Source of the DNA: Rhizobium sp. BK316 | GTDB taxonomy: Bacteria > Pseudomonadota > Alphaproteobacteria > Rhizobiales > Rhizobiaceae | Direction of reading: 5' to 3' | DNA: 64,000 bases | Assembly: GCF_014193695.1 (NCBI RefSeq) | Contig: NZ_JACHZR010000001.1 | Span: 1,277,309-1,341,308 of the forward strand | In this document: one piece after another, positions 8,599 through 16,641 of the stretch | Layout: each line of letters opens with the position of its first letter | How positions within the stretch are numbered: position 1 is the stretch's first letter | Program-made: the position numbers and the translations under genes | Notes under the pieces: generated by a model | The model's input: the letters and a program-made list of their open reading frames with translations, nothing else | The model's database searches: none | Told to the model about the DNA's origin: nothing

Positions 8599-9903
8599 AT
8601 GTTCGAGCCGGTTCTTCTCAAAAATATCGATGTGGCGGACGGTCATTTGGTGTCGACCTACGAGGCCGGCGGCGGCTACAAGGCGTTGGCGAAGGCGCTG
8701 CGCGAGTACACGCCTGACGAGGTTATCGACCTCGTCAAACGGTCCAACCTGCGCGGTCGCGGCGGTGCCGGATTCCCAACGGGCATGAAATGGGGTTTCG
8801 TGCCGAAGCGCACCGGCAAGCCGACATATCTGTGCTGCAACGCCGATGAGGGCGAGCCGGGCACGTTCAAGGACCGGATCGTCATGGAGCGCGACCCGCA
8901 TCAACTGATCGAGGGGCTGGCGGTCAGTGCCTATGCGATTGGGGCCGAAACCGCCTATGTCTACATTCGCGGAGAATATGTGACGGCGATCCGTCGTCTG
9001 CAGCAGGCGATCGCCGAGGCCCACGCAAAGGGCTATCTCGGAAAGCGCATTCTGGGCTCGGATTTCAATTTCGCGGTACACATCCACTGCGGCGCCGGCG
9101 CCTATATCTGCGGCGAGGAGACTGCAATGCTCGAGTCGCTCGAGGGCAAGCGGGCGCAGCCGCGATTGAAGCCGCCATTTCCGGCCGTGGCCGGGCTCTA
9201 TGCCAGCCCAACAGTGATCAACAATGTCGAGACGCTCGCTTGCGTGCCGCATATCATTATGCGGGGGGCGGACTGGTTTCGGGGCATCGGCCCGGACAAG
9301 AGCCCCGGCCCGAAGCTCTACTGCCTCAGCGGGCAGGTGCGCAAACCCGGCCTCTACGAGTTGCCGATGGGCATAGCGCTGCGCGAACTGGTCGAGAACC
9401 ACGCCGGCGGCCCGCTGCCGGGACGCAGAATCAAGGCGGTGATCCCGGGCGGGGTCTCAGCGCCGGTCATACCGGAGCACGGGCTGGAGGTGAGGATGGA
9501 TTTCGACTCGCTAGCTGCCGCCGGCTCGATGCTCGGTTCGGCTGGCGTCATCGTGATCGACGACTCGACCTGCATGGTCAAGGTTGCGACCCGGATCATC
9601 GAATTCTTCCATCATGAGTCCTGCGGCAAGTGCACGCCATGCCGGGAAGGATTGAACTGGGTCGTAAAGGTCCTGCGCCGGATTGAGGCCGGGGAAGGTG
9701 CTGCCGGCGATCTGGAGCAGCTCGAGATGCTCTGCAAAGGCATTTTCGGCAATACGTTTTGTGCCTTGGGCGACGGCGCGGCGATGGGATTGCGGGCCGC
9801 ACTCGCGCATTTCCGCGATGAATTCGTCGCCCATATCGAGGAGCAAAGGTGCCCGTTCACGGAGGGAGCGCGCTGGGACGGGGCTGCGAGGAACTATGGT
9901 TAG
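8599..9903 (+). CDS. nuoF: NADH-quinone oxidoreductase subunit F (NADH-binding)
   Basis: A 434-residue 51-kDa-type subunit that binds NADH, FMN and cluster N3. The glycine-rich NADH site 'GRGGAGFPTGMKW', the FMN-associated 'GAGAYICGEETAMLESLEG' and the [4Fe-4S] motif 'ESCGKCTPCREG' with a later cysteine (GNTFC) are all present, so the protein should be a functional NADH oxidase module. The gene overlaps nuoG by 8 bp. Confidence 0.97.
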   Translation: MFEPVLLKNIDVADGHLVSTYEAGGGYKALAKALREYTPDEVIDLVKRSNLRGRGGAGFPTGMKWGFVPKRTGKPTYLCCNADEGEPGTFKDRIVMERDPHQLIEGLAVSAYAIGAETAYVYIRGEYVTAIRRLQQAIAEAHAKGYLGKRILGSDFNFAVHIHCGAGAYICGEETAMLESLEGKRAQPRLKPPFPAVAGLYASPTVINNVETLACVPHIIMRGADWFRGIGPDKSPGPKLYCLSGQVRKPGLYELPMGIALRELVENHAGGPLPGRRIKAVIPGGVSAPVIPEHGLEVRMDFDSLAAAGSMLGSAGVIVIDDSTCMVKVATRIIEFFHHESCGKCTPCREGLNWVVKVLRRIEAGEGAAGDLEQLEMLCKGIFGNTFCALGDGAAMGLRAALAHFRDEFVAHIEEQRCPFTEGARWDGAARNYG

Positions 9904-12475
9904 CATTACGATCGATGGACAAACGCTGGAAGTTGAGGCTGGCTCGACAGTGCTGCAGGCCGCCCGGCGTTTGGGCATCGATATCCCGACCTTCTGCTAT
10001 CTGAAGCGTCTGCCGGCGCTGGCCTCCTGCCGCATGTGCCTGGTGGAGATCGAGGGGCAGCGGCGGCTGCAGCCGTCCTGCGCCACCGCCGTCACCGAGG
10101 GAATGGTGGTGCGGGCGAATACAGCTCTGATCGAGGAAACGCGCTCTTCCATGCTCGATATGCTGCTCGCCAACCACCCCCTCGACTGTCCGATCTGCGA
10201 CAAGGGCGGTGAATGCGAGCTTCAGAACATGGTGATGGCCTATGGCCCCCGCGAGAGCCGATTCCGCGATGACAAGCGTGTGTTCCACTCCGAGGACATC
10301 CGTCTGAGTCCGGTCATCATCATGAACGTCAACCGCTGCATCCAGTGCCAGCGCTGCGTCCGGATGTGTGAGGAGGTCGTCGGCGCGGTCGCCCTGGGTA
10401 CCATCGAAAAAGGCATGGATACCGCCGTTACCGGCTTCGAGGGCAGTCTCGCGAGTTGTGATCAGTGCGGCAATTGCGTCGAGGTCTGCCCGGTCGGCGC
10501 GCTGATGAGCTTCCCCTATCGCTACAAGGCACGGCCCTGGGATCTCACCGAGACCGACACGGTCTGCCCGCATTGTGGCACCGGTTGCCAGCTGACGGTG
10601 GGCACACGCAAGGGCGAGTTCATGCGGGTGCGCTCGAAGTGGGACGAGGGGCTCAACCGCGAAACGCTCTGCGTTCGGGGACGCTTCGGCCTCGATTTCG
10701 TCGCGAGCCGGGACCGGATCAAGCGGCCGATGATCCGTCGTGATGGCGCCCTGGTTCCGGTTTCCTGGGATGAGGCTGGGGACTATCTGCGCCGGCGGCT
10801 ATCGGCGGTCGAGGGCAAGGCTGCCGGAGGGCTCGCCTCGCCTCGCCTCCCCAACGAGATGCTCTATCAGTTTCAGAAGCTGATGCGGACGGCATTCTAT
10901 ACCAACAACATTGATTGCTCGTCACGCTGGTCTACGCCCTTCGATACGCTCGGCCCGCTGCTGGCAGCCTTCAACAGCCGCGCACCGCTGGACGACGTGA
11001 TCGGCAACGACTGCGTGCTTGTCGTCGGCGGCAACGTCACCGAGGAGAACCCGGTCACCGAATACCTGCTGCGGGATGGCGTGCGGCGGCGGGAGACCAG
11101 ATTGCTCATGCTCTCGGCGCGGCCGTCCCGTCTGGATGCCGATGCCAGGATGGTGGTTCGCGTGCTGCCGGGCGGAGAAGCGGCGAGCCTTGCGGCGGTG
11201 GTGGCCGGTCTCGCAGCGGCAGTTGGTCCGGCTTTGCCTGCCGACGTTCTCGCGGGCATCGGCGCGACAATTGGCAAACCGGTGGCGGAAACCGGCATTG
11301 ACGGGCCGGGTCGTCTGGCAGCCGTGCTCAAGGAAGGCCGCAGCGTCACCGTGCTTGTCAGCGTCGACCTCCTGAGATCACCCGAAGCGCGCGCGACGCT
11401 GCAGCAGATCAATAACCTGCTGCAGGTTCTGCGCCTGCTCGGCAAGGGCCTGGCGATGCAGTTCCTCTTCGACCGTGCCAACCAGATGGGCGCCTGGGAC
11501 ATGGGAGTTCTGCCGGCGGCTCTGCCGGGGCTGCGGGCGGTCACCGACGATGTGGCGCGCACAACTCTTGCGCGGAACTGGGGCGCCGAAATCCCGTCTG
11601 AACCCGGCGCGGATCTCGATGCCATTCTGGAGCTCTGCGTCGGCGGACGGATGGGCGCTCTCTACGTCGTCGGAGCCGACCCCCTGATCGCCTATCCCGA
11701 CAGGGATTTCGTGAGGCGGGCGCTTGGCGCCGCCGATCTCCTGATCGTGCAGGACGCCTTCCTCACGGATACGGCGGGCCTTGCCGAGGTCGTCCTACCC
11801 ACGGCAGGTTACGGCGAGGAAACCGGCACGTTCACCAACAACGAGGGCCGGACCCAGACGGTCCGCAAATTCCGCGAACCCGCCTTCGAGGCGCGGAGCA
11901 ACCTGGCGATCTTCGATTTCGTCGCGGCGCTTCGCAACCAGGCACTGCGCCCGTCGACGCAAGGCGAAATTTTTGACGAGATCGCACGGCTGGTTCCAGC
12001 CTATCAGGGATTGACGCAGCACGCGCTTGGTGCCGACGGCGTATTCACCAAGGCAGTGCCCACGCCACCGGCGGCCAAGTTCTTTGCGCCGCCGCCCGTC
12101 CCGGCAGCAGCCGACCGGCTCATGCTGATCACCGGCGACTGCCTGTTCCACAACGGATATCTTTCCGAACGGTCGGACACCCTGAACACGGTCGCCAATG
12201 ATCCCTATGTCGCGATGAGCGCGCAGGATACCGCAGAGCTTGGCCTTTCGGATGGCGATCAGGTCATTGTGCGTTCCGCCCAGGGAGAACTGACGGCGCA
12301 GCTCAAGGTCGATAGGCGGTTTCCCAAGGGTCTCGTCTTCGTTCCGGAAAACTATAGAGCCTTGCGTCTCAACGGCCTGATGCGGCGGGGCGAATACCCA
12401 TGCCCGGTGGAGGTTCAGAAGGTGCATGCCACTCTTGAGGTCGACCGCCCGAGCAGGATCTGGCGTGGGGTTTGA
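9896..12475 (+). CDS. nuoG: NADH-quinone oxidoreductase subunit G, molybdopterin-fold type
   Basis: An 859-residue iron-sulfur subunit. Visible ligands: [2Fe-2S] C34/C45/C48/C62; His-ligated cluster H94/C98/C101/C107; two ferredoxin-type sets C148/C151/C154/C158 and C188/C191/C194/C198; and a further cluster C224/C227/C231/C259 in the layout of formate dehydrogenases. The rest is a molybdopterin-oxidoreductase fold ending in an 'ALRLNGLMRRGEYP' dinucleotide-binding-type domain. At the position of the formate dehydrogenase Sec/Cys ('NNVDCCARVU') the sequence reads 'NNIDCSSRWS', giving S346, so formate oxidation is unlikely. ATG 9896 overlaps the nuoF stop; the frame upstream is a shadow of nuoF. 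Confidence 0.93.
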   Translation: MVSITIDGQTLEVEAGSTVLQAARRLGIDIPTFCYLKRLPALASCRMCLVEIEGQRRLQPSCATAVTEGMVVRANTALIEETRSSMLDMLLANHPLDCPICDKGGECELQNMVMAYGPRESRFRDDKRVFHSEDIRLSPVIIMNVNRCIQCQRCVRMCEEVVGAVALGTIEKGMDTAVTGFEGSLASCDQCGNCVEVCPVGALMSFPYRYKARPWDLTETDTVCPHCGTGCQLTVGTRKGEFMRVRSKWDEGLNRETLCVRGRFGLDFVASRDRIKRPMIRRDGALVPVSWDEAGDYLRRRLSAVEGKAAGGLASPRLPNEMLYQFQKLMRTAFYTNNIDCSSRWSTPFDTLGPLLAAFNSRAPLDDVIGNDCVLVVGGNVTEENPVTEYLLRDGVRRRETRLLMLSARPSRLDADARMVVRVLPGGEAASLAAVVAGLAAAVGPALPADVLAGIGATIGKPVAETGIDGPGRLAAVLKEGRSVTVLVSVDLLRSPEARATLQQINNLLQVLRLLGKGLAMQFLFDRANQMGAWDMGVLPAALPGLRAVTDDVARTTLARNWGAEIPSEPGADLDAILELCVGGRMGALYVVGADPLIAYPDRDFVRRALGAADLLIVQDAFLTDTAGLAEVVLPTAGYGEETGTFTNNEGRTQTVRKFREPAFEARSNLAIFDFVAALRNQALRPSTQGEIFDEIARLVPAYQGLTQHALGADGVFTKAVPTPPAAKFFAPPPVPAAADRLMLITGDCLFHNGYLSERSDTLNTVANDPYVAMSAQDTAELGLSDGDQVIVRSAQGELTAQLKVDRRFPKGLVFVPENYRALRLNGLMRRGEYPCPVEVQKVHATLEVDRPSRIWRGV

Positions 12476-12550
12476 AGATTGGGGCCGAAGCACCGCAAGG
12501 CCCCCGAGCAAGCTGCCCTGCCCCAGCGTCTTCGCATCAAGCTGGCGACG

Positions 12551-12991
12551 TCAGTGATACCTGGTCCCGCAGATGTAATCCTGCAGATCCTGCTCTGTGC
12601 GCTGCGCTTCCTCGAGCCTGTGTTTAACCACGTCGCCGATACTGACCACGCCGACAACGTCGCCACCATCCAGGACCAGCACATGACGCGTGCGCCGCTG
12701 GGTCATGATCCCCATCGCGACGGGTAGCAAATCCCGTGTCGAACAGGTCGCCACGTTGCGGTTCATGATATCCGCGACCCGCATCATCGCCGCCTCGGCC
12801 CCGTATTCCGCCACCGCATTGCAGCAATCCCGCTCCGATAGCGAACCGAGGTATTCGTCGTTCGATCGGCTGACGACGACGAAGCCGATATTGTTGTCGC
12901 GAAACAGCCTCAAGACTTCCACCATCGTCTGATCGGGTGCCACCGTGATGACACCGACACCCTTGTTTTTCATGATCTCGCCGACAAGCAT
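12551..12991 (-). CDS. CBS-domain-pair protein
   Basis: A 146-residue cytoplasmic protein made almost entirely of two CBS motifs (about residues 8-60 and 74-126), e.g. 'DNNIGFVVVSRSNDEYLGSLSERD' and 'RRTRHVLVLDGGDVVGVVSIGDVVKHRL'. CBS pairs usually bind adenine nucleotides or related ligands and regulate partner proteins. It lies 45 bp downstream of nuoI on the same strand and is probably cotranscribed with nuoH-nuoI. A regulatory link to complex I or to cellular energy charge is inferred from position only. It converges with nuoG. Confidence 0.88.
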   Translation of the reverse strand: MLVGEIMKNKGVGVITVAPDQTMVEVLRLFRDNNIGFVVVSRSNDEYLGSLSERDCCNAVAEYGAEAAMMRVADIMNRNVATCSTRDLLPVAMGIMTQRRTRHVLVLDGGDVVGVVSIGDVVKHRLEEAQRTEQDLQDYICGTRYH

Positions 12992-13036
12992 CTGAGCCTC
13001 CTGTCTGCGCGCTCCGGCTCGACGGATGGCGCGCGT

Positions 13037-13603
13037 TCACGTTCGCCGGATATTCCGCCACCAGTTGTAGCCCTGCGTCTCTTTCGTCTCGACCAGCACG
13101 TCCTTCCTTGTATTCAGGCGCGCGGCAACCACGCCGCCGCCGGTTGCCGCCTTGCCCGGCTTGGCGAGCAGGTCGTCGCGCCCGATCACCAGGTCGGCTG
13201 AGGAAAAACTCGAAAATTCGTACTGCTGGCCAAGCTTAATTGCATCCGCTGGGCAGGCGTCCTCACACAGCCCGCAGAACAGGCAGCGAGCGGTGTCGAT
13301 CTCGAATTTGGCCGGGTGCCGGTTGCCCTTCTCGTCCTCGTAGGGGACGACTTCGATGCAGTCGCAGGGACAGATCCGCGCGCAAAGTTCGCAGGCCACG
13401 CACTTGATCTCGCCCTCTTCATCACGCGTCAGGAAGTGATGCCCGCGATAGCGTGAGTAGGGTAGCCATTTTTCCTTGTCCGGATACTGCATGGTTACGG
13501 TTCTGGAGAACAGGTAGCCGAAGGTCAGAGCCAACGCATTCGCCAGATCGGCGAAGAACGCCCAGCCAATCCATGTTCCAACTCTGTCCTGCGCGTGCGA
13601 CAT
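13037..13603 (-). CDS. nuoI: NADH-quinone oxidoreductase subunit I
   Basis: A 188-residue 8Fe ferredoxin-like subunit (23-kDa type) carrying clusters N6a and N6b in the connecting arm. Two CxxCxxCxxxCP motifs are present: 'CVACELCARICP' and 'CLFCGLCEDACP'. The N-terminal 'TVTMQYPDKEKWLPYSRYRGHHFL' region is typical. It follows nuoH by 10 bp on the - strand. The C-terminal ~45 residues after the second cluster are a little longer and more basic than in housekeeping homologues. Confidence 0.96.
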   Translation of the reverse strand: MSHAQDRVGTWIGWAFFADLANALALTFGYLFSRTVTMQYPDKEKWLPYSRYRGHHFLTRDEEGEIKCVACELCARICPCDCIEVVPYEDEKGNRHPAKFEIDTARCLFCGLCEDACPADAIKLGQQYEFSSFSSADLVIGRDDLLAKPGKAATGGGVVAARLNTRKDVLVETKETQGYNWWRNIRRT

Positions 13604-13613
13604 CGCCGCCTCG

Positions 13614-14636
13614 CTACGGAGCCGCTATGGCTCCTAAAAGTACACCGGTTATAATTATGTTCGCCATCGACAGAGGAAGCAAGACTTTCCATCCGATCGC
13701 CATCAGTTGGTCGTAGCGGTAGCGGGGGAAAGTGAAGCGGAACCAGATAAATACATAGACGAAGAATGCGACCTTAAGCACAAACCAGAGAAGTGGTGGC
13801 AAGGGGATCAGGACACCGTTCCAGCCGCCGAAAAACAGGATCACCACCAGGACCGACACCAGCAAGACGATGGCATATTCGCTGACCATGAAAAACGCAA
13901 AGCGGATACCGCTGTATTCGGTATGGAAGCCGGCCCCCAGATCACCCTCCGCTTCCGAAAGGTCAAAGGGAATACGCTGCGCTTCAGCCAATCCGGCGAC
14001 GAAGAATACGAAGAAGCCGACCGGTTGGTAGACGATGTTCCAGACATCGGTTTGCGCCCGCACGATGTCGAGCAGGCTCATGGACTGCGCCAACATGACC
14101 ACCCCGATCACCGCGAACCCCATCGGAATCTCGTAGCTGATCATCTGCGCGCAGGTCCTGAGGCTGCCGAGGACCGCGTATTTGCTGTTAGCGGCCCAGC
14201 CACCGAAGATGACACCATAGACCTCGATCCCGATCACGGCAAAGACGAAGAGTAACGCCACATTCATGTTGGAGACGTAGAGCGTGATCTCGGCGCCAAG
14301 GACCGAGATGCTTTCGCCGAAGGGGATCGCGACGAACACCACAAAGGGCGGGGCGAGCGCCAGGACTGGCGCCAGTTTGAACAGGAAGCGATCGGCCTCG
14401 GCCGGAATGTGGTCCTCTTTGGTCAAGAGCTTTATTCCGTCCGCCACCGGCTGCAGCAGCCCGTGCCACCCGACACGCATCGGCCCCATCCGCTGCTGGA
14501 TGTGCCCGGCGATCTTGCGTTCCAGCCATGTCAGCGGCAACGGCAGCAGCAGCAGGATCGCAATCAGAAACGCGACCTTGAAGACAATCAGGCCAAGGGC
14601 GACGATAAGTTCCATGATCCGCGGCCACTTATTCAT
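13614..14636 (-). CDS. nuoH: NADH-quinone oxidoreductase subunit H
   Basis: A 340-residue, eight-helix membrane subunit that forms the quinone entry channel and couples the redox and membrane arms. Characteristic blocks are 'TWLERKIAGHIQQRMGPMRVGWHGLLQPVADGIKLLTKED', 'EIPMGFAVIGV' and 'AEAQRIPFDLSEAEGDLGAGFHTEYSG'. An internal ATG at 14,615 (MELIV) is an alternative start. In most nuo operons nuoH sits between G and I on the same strand; here nuoH-nuoI run toward nuoG on the opposite strand, so part of the complex is transcribed from a separate promoter. Confidence 0.96.
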   Translation of the reverse strand: MNKWPRIMELIVALGLIVFKVAFLIAILLLLPLPLTWLERKIAGHIQQRMGPMRVGWHGLLQPVADGIKLLTKEDHIPAEADRFLFKLAPVLALAPPFVVFVAIPFGESISVLGAEITLYVSNMNVALLFVFAVIGIEVYGVIFGGWAANSKYAVLGSLRTCAQMISYEIPMGFAVIGVVMLAQSMSLLDIVRAQTDVWNIVYQPVGFFVFFVAGLAEAQRIPFDLSEAEGDLGAGFHTEYSGIRFAFFMVSEYAIVLLVSVLVVILFFGGWNGVLIPLPPLLWFVLKVAFFVYVFIWFRFTFPRYRYDQLMAIGWKVLLPLSMANIIITGVLLGAIAAP

Positions 14637-14810
14637 CGGGTTGAAGCGCGCGACCGGACTTTGGCTCCTGTCGGGCTACATGGTACAATGGCCACGCACC
14701 TCATACAATGCCATCGCAGTTATGTCGTCGCGATCGTCTCTTTGTCTTTCCCAATCTCGAAGCGAGCCGAACACGCATCCAACAACACCCGCCTTTTTTG
14801 CACCGGCGAC

Positions 14811-15542
14811 CTAAGGATCCGCCTCCAGAAAGGCTCGGGCAAAGCCCGGCTGCGCGGAATCAATTGTCCCGTCGGGCAGTTTTAGGAGTCGCTCGAAGGC
14901 AATGCCATAGAGCCGCAGCCGCTCCTCGAGCATCCATACGGCTTCGTCGACATTTCCTCGTTCGGCCGTGCGCGTGGCCTGATACATCACGTCCCGGAAG
15001 ATCAGCCTGAGCTGTAGCAGCATTTCGGCGAAAGCCTCCGGATCAGGCACGTCGAGCACCCCTTCTTCACTCCCTTTCCTGAGAAGATCGGTGAAGATCG
15101 GCATGGCAAGTTCGCGGCCCGCCTGGTCGACACGATGGAAGAGCGCGATATTCTCCGGCCGGAAGAGCACCGAGAACGTCTTTCTGAGCCGCGGAGCAAG
15201 CTCGATGTTCAACTGTCGCGCCCCGGAGAAAAGCGCGTTGATCCTGCCGATTGCGTCGAGCGACGGGTCTTCGAGCAGGGGCCGCAGTTCGGCGATGCTG
15301 TCGCGGGCAAGACGTGCCGCCAAAGCCTCCAGCAAGGCCTCCTTCGATACGAAATAGTGATAGAACGCCCCTTTCGACAGACCGGCTTCGCGGATGATGT
15401 CGTTCACGGTCGTATTGTCGTAGCCGCGCTCGAAGAACAGACGCTGGGCGCAGTCGAGAAGCTCGGCAGATCGTATCTCCGGCTGTTTGATCACTCTGGG
15501 CAAGACAGTCCTCGCTTCATGCGTGTCGCGCAATGGAAGCAT
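14811..15542 (-). CDS. TetR/AcrR-family repressor of the adjacent ABC exporter
   Basis: This 243-residue regulator has an N-terminal TetR helix-turn-helix at about residues 25-70 ('SAELLDCAQRLFFERGYDNTTVNDIIREAGLSKGAFYHYF') and a helical ligand-binding C-terminus. It is divergent from the exporter genes beginning at 15,604, with a 19-bp palindrome in the 61-bp spacer. The simplest reading is local autorepression and repression of the exporter, released by an exported compound. The first ~20 residues may be over-called, because alternative GTG starts exist just downstream. Confidence 0.9.
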   Translation of the reverse strand: MLPLRDTHEARTVLPRVIKQPEIRSAELLDCAQRLFFERGYDNTTVNDIIREAGLSKGAFYHYFVSKEALLEALAARLARDSIAELRPLLEDPSLDAIGRINALFSGARQLNIELAPRLRKTFSVLFRPENIALFHRVDQAGRELAMPIFTDLLRKGSEEGVLDVPDPEAFAEMLLQLRLIFRDVMYQATRTAERGNVDEAVWMLEERLRLYGIAFERLLKLPDGTIDSAQPGFARAFLEADP

Positions 15543-15567
15543 GATCCGCTTCTATATGCAATATTTA

Positions 15568-15586
15568 TAGACCGACGGTCGGTCTA
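15568..15586. promoter_or_regulatory. 19-bp palindrome, probable TetR operator
   Basis: A perfect 9-1-9 inverted repeat (tagaccgacggtcggtcta) lies between the divergent TetR gene and the exporter operon, 18 bp upstream of the exporter start. A/T-rich promoter-like sequence sits immediately to its left. Size, symmetry and position are those of a TetR-family operator that would control both directions. Confidence 0.85.
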
Positions 15587-15603
15587 ATGATAGGTTTTTG
15601 GCA

Positions 15604-16635
15604 ATGAAGAACCGAATGGAGCGTTTCGTGAGGCCTTTGCGCTGGATTGCCGGCATTGCGATGGTTGTCGCAGTGGCTGGCGCCGTCGCCTGGTATATCT
15701 TGCGGCCGGCAGCGATTTCCATCGCGACGCCCATGCGCGGCGACGCAGCGGAGATCGTCTATGCGAGCGGTGTCGTTGAGCCGCGCATCTGGGCCAAGGT
15801 AGCGCCGGTGGTTCGCGAGAGGATCGTCGAACAATGCAATTGCGAAGGATCGAGGGTCGCGAAAGGCGACGTGCTGGCCCGACTCGATGACAGTGAAGCG
15901 AGGGCTACTCTCGGCGAGCTCGAGGCGCGGCAGGTTCTCGCGCAGCAGGAGTTTCAGCGCCAGACCGCGCTTGCGGAAAAATATGCGGCGAGCCAGCAGG
16001 AGGTCGACCGCGCCCGCAGCGAACTGTCTCAGGTCCAGGCGTTGCTTGTCGCCCAAAAGGCTCGACTCGAATCCCATATATTGCGCGCACCCAGCCCCGG
16101 CGTGGTCTTGAGGCAGGATGGTGAGGTCGGCGAGGTGGCCGAACTCGGCAGCGTGCTGTTCTGGGTTGGCGAGCCACGGCCGCTGCTCGTGGTCGCAGAG
16201 GTCAACGAGGAGGACATTCCGCGGGTGGCGGTGGGGCAGCGCGCGCTTCTCAGGGCCGATGCGTTCCCCGGACAAAATCTCGAGGCGGTGGTCGACAGCA
16301 TCACGCCGAAGGGCGATCCCATGACGAAGACCTACCGCGTCCGTTTTCGCCTGCCGGACGACACGCCGCTTCACATCGGTATGTCGACGGACGTCAATAT
16401 CGTCATTCGCGTGTCCAAAAATACGCTTCTGGTCCCGTCCGTGTCGATCGAGGGAAACAAGCTCTTCGTCGTTGAAGGGGGCATGGCGCGACTGCGCGAA
16501 ATCCAGACGGGCATTCGTGGTATCAATGGCATCGAGGTACTTTCTGGTCTTGACGAGAAGGCCCGGATCATCTCGCCCTATCCGGCCAACCTGGCCGATG
16601 GCGCGCGGGTGACGATTGCCGCGCCACAGGAGTAA
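15604..16635 (+). CDS. HlyD/MacA-like periplasmic adaptor of ABC exporter
   Basis: A 343-residue membrane-fusion protein with an N-terminal anchor helix (about residues 10-33), biotinyl-lipoyl-like halves ('VARLDDSEA' and 'LRAPSPGVVLRQDGEVGEV'), a helical hairpin between them and a beta-barrel domain ('VPSVSIEGNKLFVVEGG'). A paired-cysteine 'EQCNCEGSRV' segment at about residues 76-85 lies at the start of the lipoyl domain. It heads a three-gene operon (adaptor, permease, ATPase) of MacAB/DevBCA layout. ATG 15,604 is preferred over TTG 15,598. No outer-membrane channel is encoded nearby, so a chromosomal TolC would be needed. The substrate is unknown. Confidence 0.88.
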   Translation: MKNRMERFVRPLRWIAGIAMVVAVAGAVAWYILRPAAISIATPMRGDAAEIVYASGVVEPRIWAKVAPVVRERIVEQCNCEGSRVAKGDVLARLDDSEARATLGELEARQVLAQQEFQRQTALAEKYAASQQEVDRARSELSQVQALLVAQKARLESHILRAPSPGVVLRQDGEVGEVAELGSVLFWVGEPRPLLVVAEVNEEDIPRVAVGQRALLRADAFPGQNLEAVVDSITPKGDPMTKTYRVRFRLPDDTPLHIGMSTDVNIVIRVSKNTLLVPSVSIEGNKLFVVEGGMARLREIQTGIRGINGIEVLSGLDEKARIISPYPANLADGARVTIAAPQE

Positions 16636-16641
16636 GCCCAT

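Noticed and set aside
9896..12475. Assignment of the nuoG product as a formate dehydrogenase
   Set aside because: The catalytic Sec/Cys position is serine and the gene sits between nuoF and nuoI/H with the full set of NuoG-type N-terminal clusters.
12481..12504. Bidirectional terminator between nuoG and the CBS gene
   Set aside because: Only a 6-bp GC stem (ggggcc/ggcccc) with a 12-base loop and no T-run on either side; too weak to list.
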